A stretch of DNA of 43,253 nucleotides from Candidatus Avidehalobacter gallistercoris (GTDB lineage Bacteria > Bacillota > Dehalobacteriia > UBA4068 > UBA4997), in the NCBI GenBank assembly GCA_018715045.1, contig DVMH01000017.1:1-43253 (forward strand). Direction: 5' to 3'. The notes under the pieces were generated by a model, which did no database searches, had not been told where the DNA came from, and worked only from the letters and a program-made list of their open reading frames with translations. How positions within the stretch are numbered: position 1 is the first letter of the stretch; the number at the start of each line of letters is the position of its first letter. Below, in pieces: positions 24,420 to 34,900 of the stretch. A program made the translations under genes and the position numbers.

Positions 24420-25787
24420 ATGCAGCTCGGCTTTTGGCATATTGTGAGTATCGTGGCGACATTGGCTGCGATTATGGTTTTGGGGGTGCTTTCTGGACGT
24501 CGGGTCAAAAATGCGGCTGACTTCAATACCGGTGGCAAGAGCGCTGGCGCTCTGCTGGTGGCGGGCACTATTACCGGCACAATGATTGGCGGCAGCTCCA
24601 CTATTGGCACGGCGGAGGGGGCTTTCACGCACGGTTTTTCCGCCTGGTGGTTTACGCTTGGCTCGGCTATCGGCTGCCTGCTGCTGGCGTATATTTACGC
24701 TAAACCCATCCGGCAAAGCGACTGCATGACGATTCAGGAGATCATAAGCATGGAATACGGCCAAAAAGCACGGCTGGTGACCTCTGTTTTGACCGGTATT
24801 GGCATTGTGCTGAACATTGTGGCGCAGATTTTGGCGGCTAACGCTCTTTTGGGGTCAATGTTTGGTTTTTCGCCGTTGGTCTGCTCTGTGTTAAGCGTGG
24901 TAATCATGGCCTGCTATGGAATGTTTGGCGGCATTAAAGGCTCGGGGCTTTTGGGGCTGGTTAAACTGTCGTTGCTTTATTTGGCCACGGTTATCTGTGG
25001 CGTGCTTGCCTATGTGATGCAGGGGGGATTCGATGCTTTTGCGGCGGTGCTTCCCAGTGAGGAATATTTCAATATCTTCTCACGCGGGGTGGGTACTGAT
25101 CTGGGGCTGGGGCTGAATGTGGCGCTGGGTATCGTCTCCACCCAGACATATATTCAGGCCGTGATGATCGGCAAAAGCAACCAGGCGGCCAAACGCGGCT
25201 GTCTGCTGGCCGCGGCGCTGGCGCCGCCTGTGGGATTTTTCAGTCTGCTGGTGGGTATGTATATGCGGGCGAATTTCCCGGATATGGCGGCGGCGGAGGC
25301 TTTCCCCGGCTTTATTCTGCAATTCCTGCCCGCACCCCTGGCGGGAGTGTCGCTGGCGACATTGCTGATTGCTGTGGTTGGTACTGGAAGCGGCATGGCG
25401 CTTGGCTTCGGCACCATTATCAGCAGCGATATTTACCAACAGTTTATTAATACCGAAGCGGATGGCAAAAAATTGCTGACCGTTTCACGTGTGATTATTC
25501 TGGTATCGCTGGCGGCTTCGGCGGCGTTCACACTGGGCAATGCCGGCTCGGCTATTTTGGGTTGGGGATCAATGTCGATGGGGCTGCGTGCGGCGGTGCT
25601 GTTGGCTCCCATGACTACGGCGTTGTTTTGGCCGGGCAGGATACGAGCGGGTGCAGCAATACTTTCCAGCGCTTTGGGCGTGACGGCCATGCTGTTGGCT
25701 AATTTGCTGCCGCTGCCGTTTGATACGCTGTTTGTCGGTATGCTGGCAGGTATTTTGGTGCTGGTGATTGACTTTTGCAGAAGATAG
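24420..25787 (+). CDS. Sodium:solute symporter family transporter
   Basis: The SSS family couples sodium entry to uptake of sugars, amino acids, carboxylates and similar solutes. The 455-residue protein has about 12-13 transmembrane helices. TM1-2 includes the conserved ADFNTGGKSAGALLVAGTITG and IGGSSTIGTAEGAF (glycine-rich, sodium-site region), and WWFTLGSAIGCL follows; later helices carry the VVGTGSGMALGFGTIISSDIY stretch typical of the family. The start is ATG at 24420 after AGGGAGGGG; a further in-frame ATG at 24378 lies before that site. TGGTATAAA at 24385 may be an extended -10. The last 355 bases overlap the convergent amidase ORF. The substrate is unknown. Confidence 0.85.
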   Translation: MQLGFWHIVSIVATLAAIMVLGVLSGRRVKNAADFNTGGKSAGALLVAGTITGTMIGGSSTIGTAEGAFTHGFSAWWFTLGSAIGCLLLAYIYAKPIRQSDCMTIQEIISMEYGQKARLVTSVLTGIGIVLNIVAQILAANALLGSMFGFSPLVCSVLSVVIMACYGMFGGIKGSGLLGLVKLSLLYLATVICGVLAYVMQGGFDAFAAVLPSEEYFNIFSRGVGTDLGLGLNVALGIVSTQTYIQAVMIGKSNQAAKRGCLLAAALAPPVGFFSLLVGMYMRANFPDMAAAEAFPGFILQFLPAPLAGVSLATLLIAVVGTGSGMALGFGTIISSDIYQQFINTEADGKKLLTVSRVIILVSLAASAAFTLGNAGSAILGWGSMSMGLRAAVLLAPMTTALFWPGRIRAGAAILSSALGVTAMLLANLLPLPFDTLFVGMLAGILVLVIDFCRR

Positions 25788-27250
25788 CTGGCGGCGGCGT
25801 CGCCCAGCGCGGCGCCGAATTCCTGCTGATAGCTGCTTTGCAGCATTTTTTCATAATCTGCCGGGTTGGACATGAAGGCGTTTTCGACCAGAATGGCAGG
25901 GCAGTTTTCAATTCGTGTTAGCGCCAGATTGGAACGGATGGGGCTGGAACTGTTGTTTTCGTCCAGCCGGGCGAGACGAGAGGCTATGTAATTTGCCGCC
26001 TCTGCCGCCGTATCGTATGTGTAATAGACACGGCAGCCGCGGCTGTCGGCATAATTGGCGGCGGCGTCCAGCGAATTGCTGTGAATGGAGATGCTTAAAT
26101 CGGGCTTGACCTCGGTAATTTTCGCCACACGGTCGGCCAGGGGCAGGGTGTTGTTGTTGCTGCGGGTCATGATGACGGTGGCGCCAAGTTGTTCCAGCCG
26201 CTCTTTGGTGTAGAACGCGATAACGAGATTAATGCTTTTCTCCATTGGGCCGGCGGCGCCGGGAGGGCCGGGCGCACCGGTTTCTTCACCGCCGTGGCCG
26301 GCGTCCAGCATTATCACTGCGCCGCTTAAATCGGGTGCTTTCAGCTCGCCGCCGTTGATGGCGGGGCGCAGCTTGCATCCGATAACCAGATAATTACCGC
26401 GAACCTCTGCATAATAGCCGCAGATGAGCGCGGTGCTTTTTTTATGCAGTTGAATGACGAGGGAATTATCCTCTTCGCCAGGGGTAATGTCGATAGCGTC
26501 AAATAGCGGGTTGACTGGTATCTGCGGTGTAATATCGCTGGTGCAGTCGTACAGGGTGACGGTGAAATACTGTTCGCCGTCGTTTATGGCGTACAGCGTA
26601 TGCTGCGATAGCAGCAGGTTTATTTCGGTGCAGCGGCTGGCAGTCTGAGGCGCCAATGTTACCTCTTGCAGAGTACTGGTGGCATCCAGCGGCGCGTCGT
26701 ATATTTTCAAACTGCTTTGATGAACGAAAGTGTGGTCGGTCAGACAGTAATAATCGCCGTATTCGCCGATGATACGGCATAGCGTGCCCTGGGCGAGGGC
26801 GTTCAGCAACTCCGGCGAGCTGTTGGGCAGCGCCCGGTGGGTGATGTTGTTGCCGCGGACGGCGCCCCAGATAGGAGTATCAAAATATGCCAGATTATCC
26901 CAACTGAATGGAGTGCGGGGGCTGGTGGTCAGCGCTTTCTGGCGGTTGATGTGCAGGGTTTTTGTCTGGCCGTCCTGCGTTAGGGTGAACGTATTTTGGC
27001 CATAATTTAGGCTTGCGCGGGCGGTAAAAAAGCCGTGGCTGGTGGTTTCAATTAGCTGGCCGTCCAGATAAAGCGGCTTGCCCCACGCTGCCGCGCCGAG
27101 AATACTGATTTCGGCTGCTGTCGTTGTCGTGCTCTCCGCCGGGGTGGTGACGATAATTTGCTCGGGATTTTGGTATAGCATGAATGCTGTGGCCGGAGCG
27201 GGCAGCGTGAAAAGTATCGCCAGTGTCAGCGACAATAAGAATTTTTTCAT
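25433..27250 (-). CDS. Secreted N-acetylmuramoyl-L-alanine amidase (Amidase_3) with antisense C-terminal run-on
   Basis: This zinc enzyme cleaves the MurNAc-L-Ala bond in peptidoglycan. Of 605 residues, 1-22 are a signal peptide (ending PATA). About 23-310 is an N-terminal wall or interaction region: a beta-rich part, an SH3-like part near ALPNSSPELLNALAQGTLCR, and an AMIN-like part. About 311-488 is the Amidase_3 domain, with VIMLDAGHGGEE (His ligand), MEKSIN (Glu ligand), LSISIHSN (His ligand) and ILVENAFMSNP (catalytic Glu). The domain ends at SYLLQ, just where the convergent symporter stop lies. The ORF then continues 118 codons antisense to that gene as a Ser/Ala/Pro/Asn-rich tail. The ATG at 27250 is used; GTG at 27259 is possible. 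Neither has a good ribosome binding site. Confidence 0.85.
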   Translation of the reverse strand: MKKFLLSLTLAILFTLPAPATAFMLYQNPEQIIVTTPAESTTTTAAEISILGAAAWGKPLYLDGQLIETTSHGFFTARASLNYGQNTFTLTQDGQTKTLHINRQKALTTSPRTPFSWDNLAYFDTPIWGAVRGNNITHRALPNSSPELLNALAQGTLCRIIGEYGDYYCLTDHTFVHQSSLKIYDAPLDATSTLQEVTLAPQTASRCTEINLLLSQHTLYAINDGEQYFTVTLYDCTSDITPQIPVNPLFDAIDITPGEEDNSLVIQLHKKSTALICGYYAEVRGNYLVIGCKLRPAINGGELKAPDLSGAVIMLDAGHGGEETGAPGPPGAAGPMEKSINLVIAFYTKERLEQLGATVIMTRSNNNTLPLADRVAKITEVKPDLSISIHSNSLDAAANYADSRGCRVYYTYDTAAEAANYIASRLARLDENNSSSPIRSNLALTRIENCPAILVENAFMSNPADYEKMLQSSYQQEFGAALGDAAASYLLQKSITSTKIPASIPTNSVSNGSGSKLANSMAVTPKALESIAAPARILPGQNNAVVMGANSTAARSPIDIDPQPKIAEPALPSVNAAEAASDTRIITRETVSNFLPSASVLINCW

Positions 27251-27327
27251 AATTAGCACTTGCTTGATTTGCGGTTGTTGGTAAATCTTCTGCTGAGTGA
27301 CCTGCGCTAATTACGCGAAAAGAATTG

Positions 27328-27831
27328 TCAATATCTCCCTGTCTTAATTTGTTGGTATGCTTCAATCAGTTCCGTGTCGGTTATGCGGCGATTGGCCGGG
27401 CTGGTGGATGGCAGCCGTATCGCGTCGATACCGGTGGCGGGTGCGCAAAGCTTTTGATATAGCTGCCACGCCTTAAGTCCAGTGCAAAAAACGTGCTGGA
27501 TCCTTGTTTTTGCGATCAGACCGGCGATATCGTTGGGCTGTGGATTGCTGATCGAGCCGTCTGCCGCGCCGTCAATATCGCAGGCGGCTAAAACGTCCCA
27601 AAGAGCGAGCTGGTTATCCAGTATCAGGCGGCGCTTGGCGGCAATATCATCCACTGCCGGAACTGGTACGGCGAAAACCTGCGCCAGCGTCGGCCAGAAG
27701 CGGTTTTGCGGGTGTCCATAATAGAAGCCCTGGCGGCGGCTTTGCGGCGACGGCATTGTGCCCAGCAGCAAAACACATGAATTTTTCGCATAAACCGGTG
27801 GAATTGGGTGAATAACGCAAGACTTGGGCAT
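27328..27831 (-). CDS. DNA-deoxyinosine glycosylase (uracil-DNA glycosylase superfamily, HDG-type)
   Basis: This base-excision enzyme removes hypoxanthine (deaminated adenine) from DNA. The 167-residue protein has the superfamily motif 1 in LLLGTMPSPQSRRQGFYYGHPQNRFWP, a central VFCTGLKAWQLYQ segment, and motif 2 as LPSTSPANRR. The spacing resembles the hypoxanthine-DNA glycosylase branch annotated as DNA-deoxyinosine glycosylase; a Mug-like enzyme is the alternative. The ATG at 27831 has GGAGG nine bases upstream; TTG at 27840 would touch that site. It lies upstream of the amidase on the same strand (77-base gap) and diverges from rpoB. It is one of the few genes in the block with no envelope link. 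Confidence 0.8.
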   Translation of the reverse strand: MPKSCVIHPIPPVYAKNSCVLLLGTMPSPQSRRQGFYYGHPQNRFWPTLAQVFAVPVPAVDDIAAKRRLILDNQLALWDVLAACDIDGAADGSISNPQPNDIAGLIAKTRIQHVFCTGLKAWQLYQKLCAPATGIDAIRLPSTSPANRRITDTELIEAYQQIKTGRY

Positions 27832-27932
27832 ATTGAACAACCTCCCGGGGCTTAATTGTCAATTATATGAAGAAATTGGCGCAAAAAAGCGTAAAACCTG
27901 CCGCAAAATCAAAAAAAAATCCCCGGAAGATA

Positions 27933-27961
27933 TTGACTATCTACTAAATAAATGGTATGAT
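27933..27961 (+). promoter_or_regulatory. SigA-type promoter of rpoBC
   Basis: TTGACT (27933-27938), a 17-base spacer and TATGAT (27956-27961). The expected start is near 27968. This gives rpoBC its own strong promoter, independent of the ribosomal operon it is normally joined to. Confidence 0.75.
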
Positions 27962-27967
27962 ATATTT

Positions 27968-28359
27968 CTGATAAAATTGCTATAAGTATCTCCTCTTATA
28001 TCATTTTCTTATGACAAAATGCTGCTTCAGGGCGGCGGAATCGAGGAAAACCGCGGGTAAGCGACTTGTTTCAGCTTTGGGTGCGGTGGGCTTTGAGTGG
28101 CGGGAAAGAGTTTTGCTGCCTCCGCGTGGCCTTATTATGAGAAAAAATTTTTTGATGGGGTACCGGCAATGCAGCACGCACATTACGGACGCATGAGGTA
28201 TTCTTTTTTAGTATGCTTTGGCAAGACTCTCTGGCCGAAAACTGAACAATTGGTGGTGGGCGAAATTAGCTGCACCAATTTTGGTTTGCCTGGACGCTGG
28301 AGATGCTTGGGCGATGGGCGTGGAACAACGCAGGGATTTTTTTGTGAGGGGTGACGATT
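27968..28359 (+). promoter_or_regulatory. Long untranslated leader of rpoB
   Basis: About 390 bases lie between the promoter and rpoB with no credible gene; short plus-strand frames (at 28011 and 28097) have no family features or ribosome binding sites. The stretch can fold: AATTGGTG (28248-28255) is a perfect complement of CACCAATT (28273-28280), and GCGT/ACGC (near 28317-28330) stands just before a run of seven T. That last hairpin is weak but could be an attenuator immediately before the rpoB ribosome binding site. No known leader family is recognised. Confidence 0.45.
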
Positions 28360-31300
28360 TTGAAAAAAGCCGCAACCAGTACGATCATTGAAAGGCGCAG
28401 CTATGCACGCAACAATCCAATTATGGAAATGCCTAATCTGATTGATGTGCAGCGCAACTCCTATCAGTGGTTTTTGGAAACCGGCCTGCATGAAATCTTT
28501 GAGGACGTGTTCCCCATTCAGGATTTCACCGGCAGTCTGGTGTTGGAATACGTGGGCTATTCTTTGGGGAAGCCGAAGTATGAACTGGACGAGTGTGAAG
28601 AGAGAGACGTCAGCTATGCCGCGCCGCTTAAGGTGGGCGTACGTCTGATCAACAAAGAGACCGGCGAGCTTAAGGAACAGGAAGTGTTTATGGGCGACTT
28701 CCCGTTGATGACTTCCAACGGCACTTTTATCATCAACGGCGCCAAACGCGTGGTTGTAAGCCAGCTGGTGCGTTCCCCCGGCGCGTATTTCAGCGCAGAA
28801 ATGGACGTGAACGGCGTAAAACTTTTCGGCAGCACGTTGATTCCCAACCGTGGCGCATGGCTGGAATTTGAAAGCGACGCCAACGGCTATGTATACGTAC
28901 GCATTGACCGTATGCGTAAGATTCCGGCAACAATTCTGATTCGCGCTTTGGGCTATGACAGCAACGAAGATATTCTGAAGCTTTTTGACGACCACGAGGC
29001 CATCAGGAAGACATTTGAGAAAGACGCCACTGAGAACGTTAGTCAGGCGCTGCTGGAAATTTACCGTAGACTGCGCCCTGGTGAGCCGCCGACGGTTGAT
29101 TCCGCACGCAGCCTGCTGCACGGCTTTTTCTTTGACCCCAAGCGCTATGACTTGGGCAACGTAGGGCGTTATAAGGTGCACAAAAAGTTGCAGAACGGCA
29201 TTACCAAGTTTATGCGTGAGGACGGCAAGGTTTGGAGCGACGAGCAGCAAGCCTATATCGACGGCGAGCTTGCCAGCGAGAAGCTGGCCAACCGCTTTGT
29301 TCGCCATTTAACGCAGATCGATATTGTGAGCTTTCTGCGCTATTTCCTCGAGGTCATGGATGGCAAGCATGAGCCGGATGATATTGACCATTTGGGCAAC
29401 CGCCGCCTGCGCTCGGTGGGCGAGCTGCTGCAAAACCAGTTTCGTATTGGTCTGGCGCGTATGGAGCGTGTCGTTAAAGAACGCATGACTATTCAGGATA
29501 CCGAGGTTATCACACCGCAGATGTTGGTGAATATTCGCCCGGTGCAGGCTGCGGTCAAAGAGTTTTTCGGTTCTTCTCAGCTCTCTCAGTTTATGGATCA
29601 GCACAACCCGCTTTCTGAGCTGACGCATAAGCGCCGTCTTTCGGCGCTTGGCCCCGGCGGTCTTTCGCGTGAGCGTGCTGGTTTTGAGGTGCGCGACGTT
29701 CATCACAGCCACTATGGCCGTATGTGTCCGATCGAGACTCCTGAAGGGCCGAACATTGGTCTGATCGGCTCGCTGGCTAATTATGCGCGCATTAATGAGT
29801 ATGGCTTTGTGGAGACGCCGTATCGCCGGGTGATTGACTGCCAGGTGACTGATCAGATCGATTATCTGGTGGCCGATGAAGAGGACAATTATGTTATCGC
29901 GCAGGCGAATGAGCCGGTGGACGAGAATGGCCGTTTGATCAACAGCCGCGTTAATGCCCGCCATGCCAACGATATTTTTGTGGCGGCGGCGGAAGATATC
30001 AATTATATGGACGTTTCTGCCCAGCAGCTGATTTCAGTGGGCACTTCGCTAATCCCCTTTTTGGAGCATGACGACGCCAACCGGGCTTTGATGGGTGCGA
30101 ATATGCAGCGTCAGGCTGTGCCGCTTATGGTGACCGAAGCCCCGTTCGTGGGCACCGGCATGGAGATCAAGGCCGGTCTTGACTCCGGCGTTTGCGAACT
30201 GGCCGGCGGTGATGGTACGATCACCCGCGTCTGTGGCGACGAAATCGTTTTGCAGCGGGACGATGGCGAGATTGAAGTGCATAAATTGCAGAAATTCAAG
30301 CGCTCCAACCAGGGCACCTGCGTTAATCAGAAGCCCATTGTAAGCCTTGGCCAGCGTGTGTATAAGGGTGACCCGATCGCGGACGGACCATCCACTGACC
30401 ACGGTGAGCTGTCTCTGGGACGTAATGCTTTGGTGGCGTTTATGACTTGGGAGGGCTATAACTATGAGGACGCGGTTCTGCTGAGTGAGGAACTGGTCAA
30501 AAACGATATTTACACTTCTATTCATATTGAAGAATACGAATGTGACGCGCGTGACACAAAACTGGGACCAGAGGAAATAACCCGCGAGATTCCTAACGTT
30601 AGCGACGACGTTTTGAAAGATCTGGACGAAAACGGCATTATTCGCATTGGCGCTGAGGTGCGTCCCGGCGATATTCTGGTGGGCAAGGTGACGCCCAAGG
30701 GCGAGACTGAGCTGACGGCGGAGGAACGCTTGCTGCGCGCCATTTTTGGCGAGAAAGCGCGCGAGGTGCGCGACACCTCTCTCCGCGTGCCGCACGGTGA
30801 GGCCGGCAAAATCGTGGATGTTAAGCTTTTCGACGCAGCCAAAGGCGATGAACTGCCACCGGGCGTGCACCATCTGGTGCGTATTTATATTGCCCAGAAA
30901 CGTAAGATTTCCGTTGGTGACAAGATGGCTGGCCGCCACGGCAACAAGGGCGTAGTTTCCCGCGTTCTGCCGGTTGAGGATATGCCGTTCCTGCCGGACG
31001 GCACTCCGGTGCAGATTGTGTTGAACCCTCTTGGTGTGCCTTCGCGTATGAACATCGGCCAGATTCTGGAAACCCACTTGGGCATGGCTGCCAAGAAGTT
31101 GGGGCTGCACATTGCCACCCCGGTATTCGACGGCGCCAATGACGACGATATTGCTGCCACACTGGCCGAGGCCGGTATGCGCGAGGATGCGAAGACTATC
31201 GTTTATGATGGACGCACGGGCGAGCCCTTTGACAGCCCGGTGACCGTGGGTTATATGTACTATTTGAAGCTTCACCATTTGGTAGACGATAAAATTCACG

Positions 31301-31929
31301 CGCGTTCCACTGGTCCGTACTCGCTGGTCACACAACAGCCTCTGGGCGGCAAAGCGCAGTTCGGCGGTCAGCGCTTCGGCGAGATGGAAGTTTGGGCTCT
31401 GGAGGCTTACGGCGCGGCTTATACCTTGCAGGAAATTCTGACGGTGAAATCCGACGATATTACCGGGCGTGTGCGTACCTATGAGGCGATCGTTAAGGGC
31501 GAGAATGTGCCGGAGCCTGGTATTCCCGAATCCTTTAAGGTGCTGATGCGCGAATTGCAGAGCCTGTGTTTGGATGTGAATATTCTGGATAAGAACAACG
31601 AGGTCGTTGACATCAAGGAAGACGACGATTTTGACGGCAATGTGCTGGAGACGGCGCGCGAGCTTGACCTTGACCTGGGGCTGGGCGATGATACGTCTGA
31701 CGCAGGGGAGGCTGATGCATTGCTGGAGAGCGACGCTGAAGTTGACGATTATGCTGACGAGGTGGATTTTGACAGCCTGAATCCCGGTGAGTTGGAAAAC
31801 CTGGAAAAAGAGCTTGACCAGTACAAGGTTGACGCCGACAGTATGGCAGACGCTATCGAGAGTCTGGAAACGCTCCGCGAGGCTGATGTTTTGCAAGATT
31901 ATAACCTTGATTTGGACGACGACGAATAA
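28360..31929 (+). CDS. rpoB: DNA-directed RNA polymerase subunit beta
   Basis: The beta subunit forms half of the catalytic cleft. The 1189-residue protein has the beta lobes and protrusion and the rifampicin pocket: [12 protein letters not shown], then [21 protein letters not shown], with susceptible-type Asp, His and Ser at the usual resistance positions. [52 protein letters not shown] and the C-terminal [22 protein letters not shown] clamp segment follow. About 102 extra residues follow the canonical end, very rich in Asp and Glu. I choose TTG at 28360, six bases after GAGGGGTG; GTG at 28351 overlaps that site. rpoC follows after 56 bases. Unlike most bacteria, rplL is not upstream. Confidence 0.97.
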   Translation: MKKAATSTIIERRSYARNNPIMEMPNLIDVQRNSYQWFLETGLHEIFEDVFPIQDFTGSLVLEYVGYSLGKPKYELDECEERDVSYAAPLKVGVRLINKETGELKEQEVFMGDFPLMTSNGTFIINGAKRVVVSQLVRSPGAYFSAEMDVNGVKLFGSTLIPNRGAWLEFESDANGYVYVRIDRMRKIPATILIRALGYDSNEDILKLFDDHEAIRKTFEKDATENVSQALLEIYRRLRPGEPPTVDSARSLLHGFFFDPKRYDLGNVGRYKVHKKLQNGITKFMREDGKVWSDEQQAYIDGELASEKLANRFVRHLTQIDIVSFLRYFLEVMDGKHEPDDIDHLGNRRLRSVGELLQNQFRIGLARMERVVKERMTIQDTEVITPQMLVNIRPVQAAVKEFFGSSQLSQFMDQHNPLSELTHKRRLSALGPGGLSRERAGFEVRDVHHSHYGRMCPIETPEGPNIGLIGSLANYARINEYGFVETPYRRVIDCQVTDQIDYLVADEEDNYVIAQANEPVDENGRLINSRVNARHANDIFVAAAEDINYMDVSAQQLISVGTSLIPFLEHDDANRALMGANMQRQAVPLMVTEAPFVGTGMEIKAGLDSGVCELAGGDGTITRVCGDEIVLQRDDGEIEVHKLQKFKRSNQGTCVNQKPIVSLGQRVYKGDPIADGPSTDHGELSLGRNALVAFMTWEGYNYEDAVLLSEELVKNDIYTSIHIEEYECDARDTKLGPEEITREIPNVSDDVLKDLDENGIIRIGAEVRPGDILVGKVTPKGETELTAEERLLRAIFGEKAREVRDTSLRVPHGEAGKIVDVKLFDAAKGDELPPGVHHLVRIYIAQKRKISVGDKMAGRHGNKGVVSRVLPVEDMPFLPDGTPVQIVLNPLGVPSRMNIGQILETHLGMAAKKLGLHIATPVFDGANDDDIAATLAEAGMREDAKTIVYDGRTGEPFDSPVTVGYMYYLKLHHLVDDKIHARSTGPYSLVTQQPLGGKAQFGGQRFGEMEVWALEAYGAAYTLQEILTVKSDDITGRVRTYEAIVKGENVPEPGIPESFKVLMRELQSLCLDVNILDKNNEVVDIKEDDDFDGNVLETARELDLDLGLGDDTSDAGEADALLESDAEVDDYADEVDFDSLNPGELENLEKELDQYKVDADSMADAIESLETLREADVLQDYNLDLDDDE

Positions 31930-31985
31930 GCCGGACGCAAGCGAAAGCAGTAAATGTGATAAATTTGAGAGGGGGAGAACCCTTG

Positions 31986-34900
31986 ATGGAAGAAAAAACT
32001 ATGGAATCGCATCAGCACGGCCTGGACGCTAACCGTTTTGACCGTATGCAGATAAAAATGGCTTCGCCGGAACAGATTTTGGAGTGGTCTTACGGCGAGG
32101 TGAAAAAACCGGAAACTATCAACTATCGCACGTTGAAGCCAGAGCGCGACGGCCTGTTCTGTGAACGCATTTTCGGCCCCACGCGTGACTGGGAATGTCA
32201 CTGCGGCAAATATAAGCGTATCCGCTATAAGGGCGTTGTCTGTGACCGTTGCGGCGTGGAAGTTACCCGCGCCAAAGTGCGCCGCGAACGCATGGGGCAT
32301 ATTCAGCTGGCTGCACCTGTCAGCCATATCTGGTATTTTAAGGGTATTCCCAGCCGCATGGGCCTTTTGCTGAACATTTCGCCCCGCGTGCTGGAAAAGG
32401 TGCTTTATTTCGTATCTTATATCGTGCTTGATCCCGGTGACACTGATCTGGAGTTTAAGCAGGTGCTTTCCGAGCAGGAATACCGCGAGGCGCGCGATCA
32501 GTACGGCGACCGTTTTGACGCTGGCATGGGTGCGGAAAGCATTAAAAAGATTTTGCAGGGCGTTGATTTGCAGGCGCTGGACGAGGAGCTGCGTGCTGAG
32601 CTGAAAGAAGTCAGCGGCCAGCGTAAGGTGAAAGCTATCCGCCGCCTGGAAGTGGTGGAGGCGTTTTTGCAGAGCGGCAACAAGCCGGAATGGATGATCT
32701 TGGACGTTGTGCCGGTGATTCCGCCGGAACTGCGTCCGATGGTGCAGCTGGATGGCGGGCGTTTCGCTACCAGCGACCTGAACGATCTTTACCGCCGCGT
32801 TATCAATCGCAACAACCGTCTGCGCCGCCTGCTTGATTTGGGCGCGCCGGATATTATCGTGCGCAATGAGAAGCGTATGTTGCAGGAAGCAGTTGACGCT
32901 TTGATCGACAATGGCCGTCGCGGCCGTCCGGTGGTTGGGCCCGGCAACCGTCCGCTGAAATCGCTCTCTGATTTATTAAAGGGCAAGCAGGGTCGTTTTC
33001 GTCAGAACCTGCTGGGTAAACGCGTTGACTATTCCGGCCGTTCCGTTATCGTGGTGGGGCCGGAGCTGAAAATGCACCAGTGCGGCCTGCCCAAGGAAAT
33101 GGCGCTGGAGCTTTTCAAACCGTTTGTGATGAAGCGGCTGGTGCATGACGGCATGGCGCAGAACATCAAAAACGCTAAGCGTATGGTTGAGCGCGTTCGC
33201 CCCGAGGTTTGGGACGTGTTGGAGGATGTTATCAAGGAACACCCTGTGCTTCTGAACCGCGCGCCTACGCTGCACCGTTTGGGTATTCAGGCGTTTGAGC
33301 CGATTTTGGTGGAAGGCCGCGCGCTGAAATTGCATCCGCTGGTTTGTACCGCGTATAACGCTGACTTTGATGGCGACCAGATGGCCGTGCACGTACCGCT
33401 TTCCGCTGAGGCGCAGGCAGAGGCACGCGTACTGATGTTATCCTCCAACAATATTTTGAATCCAAAAGACGGCCGCCCGGTGGCTTCGCCAACGCAGGAT
33501 ATGGTTTTAGGCTCTTACTACCTGACCATTATCCGCGATACCAATAAATATGAGCCTGGCAAGGCGCATGTATACAGCGGCTTCAACGAGGCTTACCGTT
33601 CCTATGTGAACGGCGACCTTGATATGCATGATTGGATAGAGATACCGAAGCCGGAGGAATGGGATACCGTTTGGATAGATAAAGATACCGAAATTCCTTT
33701 CCCCAAGGACGAACATGGCCGCTATAAGCGTTTGGTGACCAGTCTTGGCCGCCTGATTTTCAATTATGAAATTCCGATGTCGCGCGAGATGGGCTTCTAT
33801 AATATCGAATGCGGTAAGAAGATGCTGGGTGTGCTGGTTGACCGCTGCTATCGCCGGCAGGGTATCAGCAAGACTGCGGAATTCTTGGACGGTATTAAGG
33901 CCGTGGGCTACAAATATTCCACCAAGGCTGGTATCACTGTGGGCGTGGGCGATATTCTGATTCCGCCGGAAAAAGCGGAGATCATGGCTAACGCTGAAAA
34001 AGAGGTTCTGGTGATTGAGGATCAGTATGAAATGGGTCTGATAACCGAGGAAGAGCGCTATCGCAGCGTGATTAAGATCTGGGAGGGTGCGACCGACGAC
34101 GTTACCAGCCATCTGATGGACAGCCTTGATCCGTTTAACCCAATCTTCATGATGGCTAATTCCGGCGCGCGCGGCAACGTGCAGCAGATACGTCAGCTGG
34201 CCGGCCTGCGCGGTTTGATGGCCGACACGACCGGTCGTATCATCGACTTGCCGATCAAGGCGAACTTCCGCGAGGGCTTATCCGTGCTGGAATTTTTTAT
34301 CTCGGCACACGGCGCCCGCAAGGGCTTGGCCGACACAGCATTGCGTACCGCCGACTCTGGCTATCTGACCCGCCGTCTGGTGGACGTGGCGCAGGACGTT
34401 ATCGTGCGCGAGCATGACTGCGGCGATACCGAGGGCATTTGGGTCAAGGAGATCAAGGGTATTGAGAAACTCTCTGAGCGTATTGAAGGCCGCTATCTGA
34501 ATCAGGATATTATTAATAAGGAAACTGGTGAGGTTATTGCTCACCGCGACACCCTGGTGGATATGGCGCTGGCGGATAAGATCGTTGATTATCTCAATAC
34601 TTTGCCCGAAGTGGAGCAGCAGGTGAATATCCGTTCGGTTTTGACCTGTCATACCCAGCATGGCGTGTGCAGCAAGTGCTATGGCCGGAATCTGGCCACC
34701 GGCGGCCATGTGGATATCGGTGAGGCTGTGGGCACCATTGCAGCGCAATCCATCGGCGAACCCGGCACCCAGCTGACCATGCGTACATTTCATACCGGCG
34801 GTATTGCCGGCGGCGATATTACTCAGGGTCTGCCGCGTGTTGAGGAAATTTTTGAGGCCAGAAAGCCGAAAGGCCAGTGCCTTATTGCCAAGGAAGACGG

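Noticed and set aside
3988-27250. Whole envelope block as one recently acquired genomic island
   Set aside because: Base use looks like that of the ribosomal genes throughout, with no mobility genes at the ends; an old rearrangement is more likely.
28011-28354. Small plus-strand frames in the rpoB leader
   Set aside because: No ribosome binding site, unusual Cys/Trp-rich composition, no recognisable family; better read as untranslated leader.
27832-28359. Possible mobile element or attachment site next to rpoB
   Set aside because: No transposase, integrase, terminal repeats or tRNA gene seen; the stretch is explained as promoter and leader.
28183-31896. Long minus-strand open frames inside rpoB (for example 28183-29307 and 30049-31896)
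   Set aside because: They are antisense shadows of a highly expressed conserved gene; no family features, signals or ribosome binding sites.
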